NCBI GenBank assembly: GCA_003219095.1
Contig: QHPM01000292.1
Span: 1 to 11,029, forward strand
Source: Verrucomicrobiota bacterium
GTDB lineage: Bacteria; Verrucomicrobiota; Verrucomicrobiia; Chthoniobacterales; UBA10450
DNA: 11,029 nt
Reading direction: 5' to 3'
This document shows positions 1 through 5,458 of this stretch, in pieces. The notes under the pieces are model-generated. The model was not told the DNA's origin, did not search any database, and saw only the letters and a program-made list of their open reading frames with translations. Numbering within the stretch: the first letter of the stretch is position 1; each line of letters opens with the position of its first letter. The position numbers and the translations under genes were made by a program.

Positions 1-9
1 TTGTCCTAC

Positions 10-55
10 GAGTTAACATTGGAATGTCGGATATGCGATACCTGGATGTTAACTC
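10..55. repeat. 10-bp inverted repeat at left edge
   Basis: GAGTTAACAT (10-19) is repeated as its exact reverse complement ATGTTAACTC (46-55) around a 26-nt spacer. Each arm contains the palindrome GTTAAC. It lies about 70 bp upstream of the broken exported-protein gene. It could be an operator, a stem-loop or a mobile-element remnant. It does not fit the integron core consensus GTTRRRY, so I do not call it an attC. Nothing else in 1-125 is recognisable beyond a weak TACAAT at about 91-96. Confidence 0.35.
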
Positions 56-125
56 CGCGTTTGTGAGAAGGTCGCTAGTTTGCGACACTTTACAATATCA
101 GGGCGCGTTTTAGGATGGCCGAGCG

Positions 126-486
126 ATGAAATGTGTTGCTTGTCTCGTCAGTATCTTCCCCGTCTTCGTTTGCATTGCATCGGCAGCTCCAGAACAGGGT
201 TTCGGGCAAAAGTACGAGATTGATTTGGCCCAGGTTCGGAACATGGTCCGCCGATGATCTCAATTTCTTTTTGCACGGCTCAATGGGCACTGAAGTGGTG
301 CCGGAGCCGGTCTTGCGCGCTTTCATTACAACATATCCCGATTTGTTCCCGACCTCCGAACTGAGTCATCTTGGACTCATTCCGGACAATGAATTTGGCT
401 GGCCAATTGGCTTCTCGCGAAAAACCTTCGATGTGTCATGGCCGATGCGGTCTTACAACGCTCTTAAAATAACCGATAACAGATAA
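126..486 (+). pseudogene. Frameshifted, truncated gene for an exported protein, possibly the N-terminus of a c-type cytochrome-like protein
   Basis: The ATG at 126 opens a 43-codon frame that looks like a classical signal peptide: Lys2, a hydrophobic core (VACLVSIFPVFVCIASA) and a likely cleavage site near ASA-A. This frame stops at 255-257. The protein-like sequence continues in the +1 frame (247 to 486), with SADDLNFFLHGSM and further on a stretch around LGLIPDNEFGWPIGFSRK. Removing one G from the GG at 245-246 would join the two halves as RNM-SADDL, so a single-base insertion is the simplest explanation. After about 425 the reading becomes non-descript and stops at 484-486, so the 3' part also seems lost. 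From memory, the GWPxGFSRK-type segment resembles the start of periplasmic di-heme cytochrome-like proteins. No CxxCH motif remains here, so that identity is weak. The gene is opposite in orientation to the neighbouring cassette genes and ends 13 bp before the cupin stop codon, which suggests it was cut by insertion or deletion. Confidence 0.55.
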
Positions 487-499
487 TTCGTCCGCGGCA

Positions 500-880
500 C
501 TATGCATCACCGGTAGGAACGATGGCGGCGGTTTCCACCATCAGAATGACTGCTCGATCAGGGGCGCGGGTGCGATGCCTGATGCCTTTGGGAACGACAA
601 ATCCCTGCTGTGGCTGCAGATCAACCGAGCGATCTTCGAGATCGATAACAAAGTGCCCCTCCAAGACAAAGAAGAACTCGTCGTCGTTGTCATGTTTGTG
701 CCAGTGGTACTCGCCTTGCATTACTCCCAGGCGAACAACGGAGTCGTTCACCTGGCAGAGGGTTTGGTTATACCACTTATCGGTGCAGGCTTTTACCAAA
801 GGCGGAACGTCCACCAAATGGAGAGCTGGAACCTTGATATCGAGGTGAGTAGCGTAAGGATAATCTTGTTGTTTAGTCAT
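500..880 (-). CDS. Small single-domain cupin protein
   Basis: A 126-residue protein that is essentially one cupin beta-barrel. Cupin motif 1 is visible as H61-x-H63-x4-E68 followed by a Gly (LEG), and motif 2 as G93-x3-P97-x-G99-x2-H102. The three His and one Glu are the usual ligands for a divalent metal. No second domain, signal peptide or membrane segment is seen, so it should be cytoplasmic. Small cupins of this type include sugar isomerases, dioxygenase-like enzymes and binding proteins, and the sequence does not say which. The start at 880 is the first Met, followed by a short polar leader; no clear Shine-Dalgarno precedes it. The 108 bp between this start and the attC-like core at 989-995 are consistent with the 5' part of a gene cassette. 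No attC could be recognised after its stop codon, so the cassette's downstream edge is undefined. Confidence 0.85.
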   Translation of the reverse strand: MTKQQDYPYATHLDIKVPALHLVDVPPLVKACTDKWYNQTLCQVNDSVVRLGVMQGEYHWHKHDNDDEFFFVLEGHFVIDLEDRSVDLQPQQGFVVPKGIRHRTRAPDRAVILMVETAAIVPTGDA

Positions 881-940
881 GGGGTAGAGGATGGCTTAAT
901 CCAGGTTCAAGAAATGCGCAGAACCTTCGCGTCTCCGTCA

Positions 941-960
941 GAATTGTCTCGCAACAATTC
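941..960. promoter_or_regulatory. Perfect 7-bp inverted repeat upstream of the cupin gene
   Basis: GAATTGT (941-947) and ACAATTC (954-960) are exact reverse complements around a 6-nt spacer, about 60 bp upstream of the cupin start. Size and symmetry fit a dimeric repressor operator or a small leader hairpin. No regulator gene is nearby to choose between these. Confidence 0.3.
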
Positions 961-988
961 GATGATGCGAGGCGGCGTAGGCACAATG

Positions 989-1111
989 ATCTAACGAGAC
1001 ACACGATCAGTGACCGCGCCCGAGAGCGCGTGTGGCTGCAAGCTGGGCGAACTAACTACACAAAAGCTACGCATCGGAGGGGGCGCGGTTCGCTGCATAG
1101 CGTGGTTAGAT
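989..1111 (-). other. attC: attC-like integron recombination site
   Basis: Read on the minus strand, the site starts with ATCTAAC (1105-1111), fitting the R'' consensus RYYYAAC, and ends with GTTAGAT (989-995), fitting the R' consensus GTTRRRY. The two are exact complements. Inside, ACCGCGCCC (1013-1021 on the plus strand) pairs with GGGCGCGGT (1081-1089). Next to this stem, the minus-strand CAGCG (left) pairs with CACTG (right) with one G-T wobble, leaving one unpaired A. An extrahelical base beside the L boxes is typical of attC. Total length is 123 bp, within the 57-141 bp range known for attC. R'' lies 18 bp after the stop codon of the membrane-protein gene, the usual compact cassette layout. 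The central 59 bp pair poorly. Against the call: the spacers between R and L boxes (about 9 and 12 nt) are longer than usual, and no integrase is in the window. Confidence 0.6.
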
Positions 1112-1577
1112 GCGGTTGGTGGCAAGCACTCATAGCCATGATCCAGTGACAGCCATCGTGCTGGTGAAAAATGCTCCGGCCGCCCACAAGGTCGCAGCGA
1201 GACCGAATGGCAGCGCGAGCCAAATACGTGCGCGATGTCGCCAGACCAATCCAGCCGCGAGAACAGTCTGAAGTACTAGCGCGGCGTACATGACCATAAA
1301 CTGCCACTCCCATTCACTCGTCCTACCGGCACACGCCTCCCACCACAAGACACCGATAAGCAGGATACCAAGAGGAAAGATAGTTAACGCGAGGAATGCA
1401 ATCGGAACGCGAGCTACGGCACCCTTACGATAGCGAAAGGCTATGATCGCGGAAATAAGCACGACGATCCCAGCGGTCCAGAAGTGTGGGATTGTGATAG
1501 CGAGCGGTAGAATCTCAAAGGAGCACCGCAGCATGAACTTCATGCCGCTAAGCAGATGTGGCGCGTTCTGCATCTAA
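995..1577 (-). mobile_element. Probable integron gene cassette carrying the four-helix membrane protein
   Basis: On the minus strand the sequence GTTAGAT occurs at 1578-1572 and again at 995-989. Integron recombination cuts after the G, so the mobile unit would run from T1577 to G995, 583 bp. It contains one gene (1,130-1,573) followed by the attC-like site, all in one orientation, which matches a standard cassette. The plus-strand sequence at both borders is the same ten bases, ATCTAACGAG (989-998 and 1572-1581). To the right of 1578 no second R'' box or L-box pairing could be found within 140 bp. The cassette may therefore abut an attI, a decayed attC or a secondary insertion site. The region would count as an attC cluster lacking an integrase unless intI lies outside the window. 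Confidence 0.5.
1130..1573 (-). CDS. Cassette-borne four-helix membrane protein of unknown function
   Basis: A 147-residue hydrophobic protein that I do not recognise. Four likely membrane helices lie at about residues 31-48, 56-78, 90-110 and 117-138. They are joined by short Arg/Lys-rich loops (RYRKGAVAR, WRHRARIW) and one acidic loop (EACAGRTSEWEW). No catalytic motif, Cys pair or known signature is visible. The ATG at 1573 lies inside the recombination core itself (GTT-AG-ATG), so the first codon would be made by the cassette junction. Met11 (1543) is an alternative start. No Shine-Dalgarno precedes either, and translation could depend on sequence supplied by the upstream neighbour. The stop codon is 18 bp from the attC-like site. 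The clean hydrophobic pattern argues for a real gene even though the family is unknown. Confidence 0.7.
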   Translation of the reverse strand: MQNAPHLLSGMKFMLRCSFEILPLAITIPHFWTAGIVVLISAIIAFRYRKGAVARVPIAFLALTIFPLGILLIGVLWWEACAGRTSEWEWQFMVMYAALVLQTVLAAGLVWRHRARIWLALPFGLAATLWAAGAFFTSTMAVTGSWL

Positions 1578-1578
1578 C
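1572..1578 (-). other. Integron-type core site (GTTAGAT) at the right border of the cassette
   Basis: The minus-strand heptamer GTTAGAT matches the R' consensus GTTRRRY and is identical to the R' box of the attC-like site at 989-995. Its ATG overlap gives the start codon of the membrane protein. No partner R'' (RYYYAAC) or L-box inverted repeat is seen in the 140 bp to the right. CTCCG (minus strand, near 1660) and CGGAG (near 1600) could pair weakly. Confidence 0.45.
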
Positions 1579-1755
1579 GAGTATTCGGTGAAATTTCTCC
1601 GCCTTTTTAACGGAATAATTCCGCATAATCTGCGGCTTTTCAGGCTGTGCCGTGGAAGACGGAGTTACCCTTCCTTATGTTCGGATGGTTCGCCTGTTCG
1701 ATGCAAGCTAAAATGACGTGCCGGAAACGTTACCTCACGACAGGAAAGCTGGTCT

Positions 1756-1786
1756 AAAAAGTTCGCGATGGCGCGGGCGCCATCGC
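1756..1786 (-). terminator. Rho-independent terminator of tatA
   Basis: GCGATGGCGC (1765-1774) and GCGCCATCGC (1777-1786) form a perfect 10-bp stem with a very tight GG centre. Read on the minus strand, the hairpin is followed after GAAC by five T residues (1760-1756). It begins 25 bp after the tatA stop codon, the right place to end that transcript. The flanking sequence 1787-1805 (ACGCGAGGCGCGTCCGCTCC) is itself partly palindromic and may be repeat-derived. The rest of 1579-1755 shows no gene. Confidence 0.65.
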
Positions 1787-1811
1787 CAGCACGCGAGGCG
1801 CGTCCGCTCCC

Positions 1812-2123
1812 CTAAACTTGATCGGCGCGGTTGCCGGGAGCGACGGTTTGGTTGGGATCGGGCTGGGTGGTGGCGCTGGGAGTTCCGGGCTCGATCCGCG
1901 GTACGTTTGCCTGAGCCGGGCGAATTGTTTTTTCTTCGGTCTTGCCCGCTTTGTTCAGCTCGTCGCTGAATTCGTCTTTTGCTTTTTGAAATTCGCGGAC
2001 GGCTTGTCCCATTCCGCGCGCCAGTTCCGGCAGTTTCTTTGCCCCGAAAAGGACAAGGATGATCAACAGAATAACGATCAGATCTGGCCCTGCCAGATTC
2101 ATGAAGCTCGCGAGCAAGCTCAT
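1812..2123 (-). CDS. tatA: Sec-independent protein translocase subunit TatA (TatA/E family)
   Basis: A 103-residue pore-forming subunit of the twin-arginine translocase, which exports folded proteins across the inner membrane together with TatC. The N-terminal membrane helix spans about residues 13-27 (PDLIVILLIILVLFG). It is followed by the family hinge FGAKKLPEL (26-34) and an amphipathic helix (about 33-52, ARGMGQAVREFQKAKDEF). The FGxxKLPEL hinge and GxAxREFKKAxxEF-type helix favour TatA/E over TatB. The tail (60-103) is Pro/Thr/Gln-rich and probably unstructured, as in many TatA proteins. Met1 at 2123 and Met8 at 2102 are both possible starts; neither has a clear Shine-Dalgarno. tatC is not in the window, so tatA is separate from it here. 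A terminator hairpin follows directly. Confidence 0.9.
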   Translation of the reverse strand: MSLLASFMNLAGPDLIVILLIILVLFGAKKLPELARGMGQAVREFQKAKDEFSDELNKAGKTEEKTIRPAQANVPRIEPGTPSATTQPDPNQTVAPGNRADQV

Positions 2124-2193
2124 ATAGTGTGTCTGAACATCAGGCTATCTGCCGAAGTTGCAAGGTAATTCGGCGGAGGAGGTGGGAGCGTAC

Positions 2194-2271
2194 GGAAGAC
2201 AGGCCGCTGGCCTGTCCGGTGGTCACAGACCGCCGCTACCGAAATCTCGACAGGCCGGAGGCCCGTCTTCC
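2194..2271. repeat. Three-hairpin palindromic repeat between the TPR gene and tatA
   Basis: The outer arms 2194-2216 and 2249-2271 are imperfect inverted copies (GGAAGAC-A-GGCC against GGAAGAC-G-GGCC, then GGCCTGTC). Each arm also folds alone: GACAGGCC-GCT-GGCCTGTC (2198-2216) is a perfect 8-bp stem, and 2249-2267 is the same with one mismatch. A third hairpin, GGTGGTC-ACA-GACCGCC (2218-2234), sits between them, giving a cloverleaf-like fold. The element starts 4 bp after the TPR gene's stop codon and has no T run on either side. It looks like a REP/MITE-type interspersed repeat that could also shield the 3' end of that mRNA. Confidence 0.65.
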
Positions 2272-2274
2272 TGA

Positions 2275-4137
2275 TTAATCTTCGTGCAGTTCGAGACTTG
2301 CGTCGCGGAAGGGTTGGTGCTGTCGATATTGGGCGAGGACGGCAACAAATTCGTCGGCCAATTCGCGGTTCCCTTCGCGCTGTGCAAATGCGTATCCACG
2401 CTCCGCTGTTGCGATGGCATCGTCGAATCGACCGGCCTCGGCGTAAGCCGCCGCTAAGGTCCGATGCAAAATCGGGTTGATGCCGCCGGCGAGTTTCAGT
2501 GCGCGTTCCGCCAACACGACCGCGCGAATTCCGTTGCGGAGCGAAGCGTCGGGCGCGGTGGCCAACACCCATGCCAGGTTGCTCTGTGCATTTCCATCAT
2601 TCGGGTCTAATTCAAGGGCGGTTTCCCACTGCTCGATAGCGGCGCGCGTCTGATGTTTTTGTACCAGCAAAACACCAAATGTGTTGTGCGCGCCGATCTT
2701 GTTCGGCTCGGCCTCCACCTGCGCGCTCCAGAAAAGAATCGCTTCGTCGAGTGGTTTCCCTTCCAGGCCGACCGGTATTTCGCCGTAAACGCCAGCGGCA
2801 GCGGGGCGAATTTCCGCGGCTGCTCGCGCGTGCGCGATTGCTTCTTCGGTTTTGCCCTCGGCGAAGAGCGAGGTCGCGAAGGCAAGATGTGCGCCGTCAT
2901 TATTCGTCGTCACCGCGAGTGTATGTGGCCAAAGCGAATCGGCGTTGCGCCAGAACGTGGTTTGATGATATGCGCAAGCACTAAGAGCGATGGTGATAAT
3001 AGTGCAGGCGATGGCGCCGATTTGTTTCTGGAGACGCCAGCGTACCGTCAGTTCGGCAACCAGCCACACGATGGCGATAGTGATGCCGATGAGAGGTAGA
3101 TAAGTATAGCGATCGGCATGACTTTGCCGGCCTACCTGCACAATGCCAATTACCGGGACCAACATGCCGACAAACCAAAACCAGCCGGTGAACAGAAACG
3201 GGAATCGTTTTCGGTAGATAATCGCGATCGCCGACAACGCGACCAGGAGTGCAGCACAACCGGCGATAGTCAGGAACGGGACAAATTTTTCCGGATGCGG
3301 ATAAAGGACAGCGAGATCGACTGGCCAGATCAGCTGACGCAAATAGATCGCGTAGCTCACGATTGCGTTTTCAAAACGCAGCGGAAAAGAGAATCCGAAA
3401 GTGTCGATCGAGCCGTGTTGCGCCAGCACGGTGGCAACGGCCGAAACAGTGGCGAAGAGAGCAAAGGGAATCTTTTCCAAAACCAGCGAAATGATTTTCT
3501 CCTTTTGAAAACGATTCAGCGGCCAGTAATCGATTAACAAGAGCATGAACGGAATCGTGACCAGCATTGGTTTGGAAAGCGTCCCAAGCGCGGCGGCAAC
3601 CAGCGCGATCAAATAGCGCGCCACTGATTTCCGTCGTACGTAGTTAGACCACGCCAGTAGAGTGAGCGCGAAGAAGAGACCGCTGAGGACATCTTTGCGT
3701 TCGGCGATCCATGCCACCGATTCCGCTCGTAGCGGATGAATGGCGAAGACTGCGGCGACAAATGCGCTGCGCCAGATTTTTCCAGTCAGCGAGTCGAGGG
3801 CAAAAAATAACACGATGGCGGCGAGGGTGTGAACGACGACGCTGCTGAAATGATGGAGGCCCGGGTTTACGCCGAGCAGTTGGCAATCCAGCATGTGCGA
3901 CAGGGTGGTGATGGGATGCCAGTTGGCGGCGTGAAAATGAGTGAAGGCCCATGCGACGTTAGAGAAGCTCAACCCGCTGGTCACGTGACCGGAGCGATAA
4001 ACGTAATCGTGATCATCGTAACGGACCCAATCGAAGTGCGCGGTTTGCCCGAAGACAATCCAGACCAGCGTGGCCAGACCCAGGACGATCAGAATTCTTG
4101 CGTAACCCATCTTCAAACTGAAGCGCAGACTATACAC
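2275..4137 (-). CDS. Polytopic membrane protein with C-terminal TPR repeats, TMTC-like (GT-C-type fold)
   Basis: About 620 residues in two parts. The first 400 or so are membrane-embedded: a first helix at about 11-30, then a periplasmic loop with FDWVRYDDHDYV (Y40-D41-D42) and NWHPITTLSHMLDCQLLG. A conserved HPLRAESVAWIAERKDVLS segment (about 134-152) follows, then a series of further helices. The last 200 or so (about 405-605) form TPR-like helical pairs, clearest at NTFGVLLVQ...AIEQWETALELDPND and LAWVLATAPD. This is the pattern of bacterial TMTC-like TPR proteins related to GT-C glycosyltransferases. The acidic pair after the first helix sits where GT-C enzymes keep a catalytic or metal-binding Asp. 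Substrate and acceptor are unknown, so glycosyl transfer is inferred. The start given is a GTG at 4137; the ATG at 4110 (611 residues, just before the first helix) is about equally likely. It stands alone, with repeats on both sides. Confidence 0.8.
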   Translation of the reverse strand: MYSLRFSLKMGYARILIVLGLATLVWIVFGQTAHFDWVRYDDHDYVYRSGHVTSGLSFSNVAWAFTHFHAANWHPITTLSHMLDCQLLGVNPGLHHFSSVVVHTLAAIVLFFALDSLTGKIWRSAFVAAVFAIHPLRAESVAWIAERKDVLSGLFFALTLLAWSNYVRRKSVARYLIALVAAALGTLSKPMLVTIPFMLLLIDYWPLNRFQKEKIISLVLEKIPFALFATVSAVATVLAQHGSIDTFGFSFPLRFENAIVSYAIYLRQLIWPVDLAVLYPHPEKFVPFLTIAGCAALLVALSAIAIIYRKRFPFLFTGWFWFVGMLVPVIGIVQVGRQSHADRYTYLPLIGITIAIVWLVAELTVRWRLQKQIGAIACTIITIALSACAYHQTTFWRNADSLWPHTLAVTTNNDGAHLAFATSLFAEGKTEEAIAHARAAAEIRPAAAGVYGEIPVGLEGKPLDEAILFWSAQVEAEPNKIGAHNTFGVLLVQKHQTRAAIEQWETALELDPNDGNAQSNLAWVLATAPDASLRNGIRAVVLAERALKLAGGINPILHRTLAAAYAEAGRFDDAIATAERGYAFAQREGNRELADEFVAVLAQYRQHQPFRDASLELHED

Positions 4138-4240
4138 GGCGGAACAAGTCGCGAACGCAGTGTCATGTCTCGGGCGTAAGTTCGGAGGGACAAGCTTCCG
4201 CTCGCCCGCTTGGACTCAATGAGGAGAAACGATAGCTAGA

Positions 4241-4266
4241 GATCCTTCGACTTCGCTCAGGATGAC
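4241..4266. repeat. GTCATCCTGAGC-family palindromic repeat, copy A (half element)
   Basis: Read on the minus strand, these 26 bases are identical to the left arm of copy C (6930-6955). ATCCT (4242-4246) and AGGAT (4258-4262) give a small internal stem. The second arm seen in copies B-D is missing or decayed. The surrounding gap (4138-4317) also holds CAAGC/GCTTG arms (4191-4212) and a C-rich/G-rich run (4279-4300, CTCCCCAAAGGGGG), but no gene. The short minus-strand reading frame across it (with the peptide HPERSRR) is a by-product of the repeat. Confidence 0.65.
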
Positions 4267-4317
4267 AAGTAAACGATCGCTCCCCAAAGGGGGCAGGGGC
4301 GACTCCACTCCACCTCG

Positions 4318-5148
4318 TCAGGGGATGCTGGCCCCAAATAACCAATCGTAGGCGTGATGAATTTCGGTCACGACCGGGCCCTCAATCGGCGAGTTGTGAT
4401 AGGCGGCAGGCAACGTGATCACCTCTTTCTGCCCGGGGAAGGAATCGACCACTAGGCGTTGGAATTTTGGTGGCACGATCTCGTCGTTTTCGGCGAGAAG
4501 AAAAATTGCGCGGGCATGAATGCGTTTCGCGTTGGCAACGCTATCGAGTTCGCGGGGAATTTGCAGGGCGACCGGTCCGGCCAGAAGCCAAAGATTCCAC
4601 CAGCCGTAGTTGCGCAGGATTATTTGGCGCAACGGTGGAGGATTGTGAAGAATAAGACCGCGGACTTCGCGATTGGCTGCGACGTTCATTGCCACGGCGC
4701 TTCCAATGCTCGCGCCAAAAAGGAAGATCGGCTTGTTGTCAGCTTTCGACTTCAGCGCGTCGAAGGCGGCAAGCCCGGCGGGCGACATTCGTGCCAAACG
4801 CGCTGGCCCGGAGCTGCCACCGAACCCTGGGTAATTCATCCCCCAGACTTCGATGGCGCGTTCGCCAAAGGCGTCGGCCTCGGGCATGACCCAGCGTTCG
4901 GCACGATCGGCGTTCCCATAGAAACGCAGGACGTAGGCATCGACATGATCGCGTTGTTGCGCGATCCGCGAACGCGCTGTCCAGATTTCCAATTCTCCAT
5001 TTTGGAAAAGAATGGCTTGCCGCGTCGCGCCGTGCGCATCGATGCGTTGGCTGGAGGGAAACAAAATTAGTTGATCGGGTAATGGCGTGCAAAACATCAG
5101 CGCGAGATAAGCTACCAACGGCACAAGGAGATATCGTGCCCGTCTCAT
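4318..5148 (-). CDS. Membrane-anchored alpha/beta-hydrolase (serine hydrolase)
   Basis: A 276-residue protein from the chosen ATG at 5148. An N-terminal hydrophobic stretch (about 6-22, LLVPLVAYLALMFCTP) would anchor it in the inner membrane or act as an uncleaved signal. There is a Cys, but LMFC is a poor lipobox. The hydrolase core follows: WGMNYPGFGGSSG (about 102-114), the nucleophile elbow G-A-S147-I-G, the acid LLAEN-D222-EIVPP and the His in AAY-H251-NSP. The triad is complete and the order Ser-Asp-His is correct for the fold. The substrate cannot be read from the sequence; an esterase or peptidase of the BAAT/dienelactone-hydrolase type is possible. A longer frame reaches 5205, but those extra codons translate a 7-bp tandem repeat (ETRNEK), so I prefer 5148. 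Its 3' end faces repeat copy A and its 5' end faces copy B, suggesting a single-gene transcript. Confidence 0.85.
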   Translation of the reverse strand: MRRARYLLVPLVAYLALMFCTPLPDQLILFPSSQRIDAHGATRQAILFQNGELEIWTARSRIAQQRDHVDAYVLRFYGNADRAERWVMPEADAFGERAIEVWGMNYPGFGGSSGPARLARMSPAGLAAFDALKSKADNKPIFLFGASIGSAVAMNVAANREVRGLILHNPPPLRQIILRNYGWWNLWLLAGPVALQIPRELDSVANAKRIHARAIFLLAENDEIVPPKFQRLVVDSFPGQKEVITLPAAYHNSPIEGPVVTEIHHAYDWLFGASIP

Positions 5149-5178
5149 TGCGCAAATGTAGTGCACCGAGGCAATGTT

Positions 5179-5203
5179 TTTCTCGTTTCTCGTTTCTCGT
5201 TTC
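5179..5203. repeat. Tandem repeat of TTTCTCG (3.6 copies)
   Basis: Three perfect TTTCTCG units are followed by TTTC, immediately upstream of the hydrolase start. The unit length of 7 is not a multiple of 3. Copy-number change would therefore shift any frame crossing it, which supports placing the real start downstream at 5148. Confidence 0.75.
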
Positions 5204-5276
5204 AAACTCCAGAGATCGTGTGGAAACCGAATCGGGGAAGACCGGGGGGCGATACCACAAACATTTTCCCACCGCT

Positions 5277-5367
5277 GTCGTCCTGAGCGCAGCGAAGGAT
5301 CTCACAAAGCTCCTTAACGACTTCGAACGTTGTGAGGTCTCTCGCCGACTGCGCGGCTCGGGATGAC
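5277..5367. repeat. GTCATCCTGAGC-family palindromic repeat, copy B
   Basis: The borders are GTCGTCCTGAGC (5277-5288) and, reversed, GCTCGGGATGAC (5356-5367). An inner perfect stem CTCACAA/TTGTGAG (5301-5307 and 5330-5336) surrounds a smaller AACG/CGTT pair. The arms between are imperfect. It lies in the gap after glnA and before the hydrolase. On either strand no T run follows, so it is not a standard terminator. Confidence 0.65.
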
Positions 5368-5458
5368 CGAGTTTGGCTACGCAGCGCGCCGATTACAAAC
5401 CAGATCGTCTCTTTTCGCCTCCCCGGATTAGAAGAGGACGTCGCCGCTACCTGTCGTC

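Larger units (their letters stand above)
5149..5458. other. Gene-free gap (310 bp) between the hydrolase and glnA
   Basis: This stretch holds the 7-bp tandem repeat (5179-5203), palindromic copy B (5277-5367) and about 90 bp after glnA with no structure I recognise. It must contain the hydrolase promoter, but no convincing -35/-10 pair was seen. The frames crossing it are repeat translations and lack protein character. Confidence 0.5.

Noticed and set aside
387-499. Second attC after the cupin gene
   Set aside because: No RYYYAAC/GTTRRRY pair with L-box complementarity was found. The nearest heptamer, GTTGTAA on the minus strand, misses the consensus.
575-994. 139-codon plus-strand frame
   Set aside because: It runs antisense to the cupin, whose metal-binding motifs make the minus strand the coding one. 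It also crosses into the attC-like site.
4163-4345. 60-codon minus-strand frame containing the peptide HPERSRR
   Set aside because: It is a translation of palindromic repeat copy A and its neighbours. The peptide is a familiar artefact of this repeat type, and the composition is not protein-like.
5149-5205. 19-residue N-terminal extension of the hydrolase
   Set aside because: The codons translate a 7-bp tandem repeat (ETRNEK). The hydrophobic anchor expected near the start follows directly after the Met at 5148.
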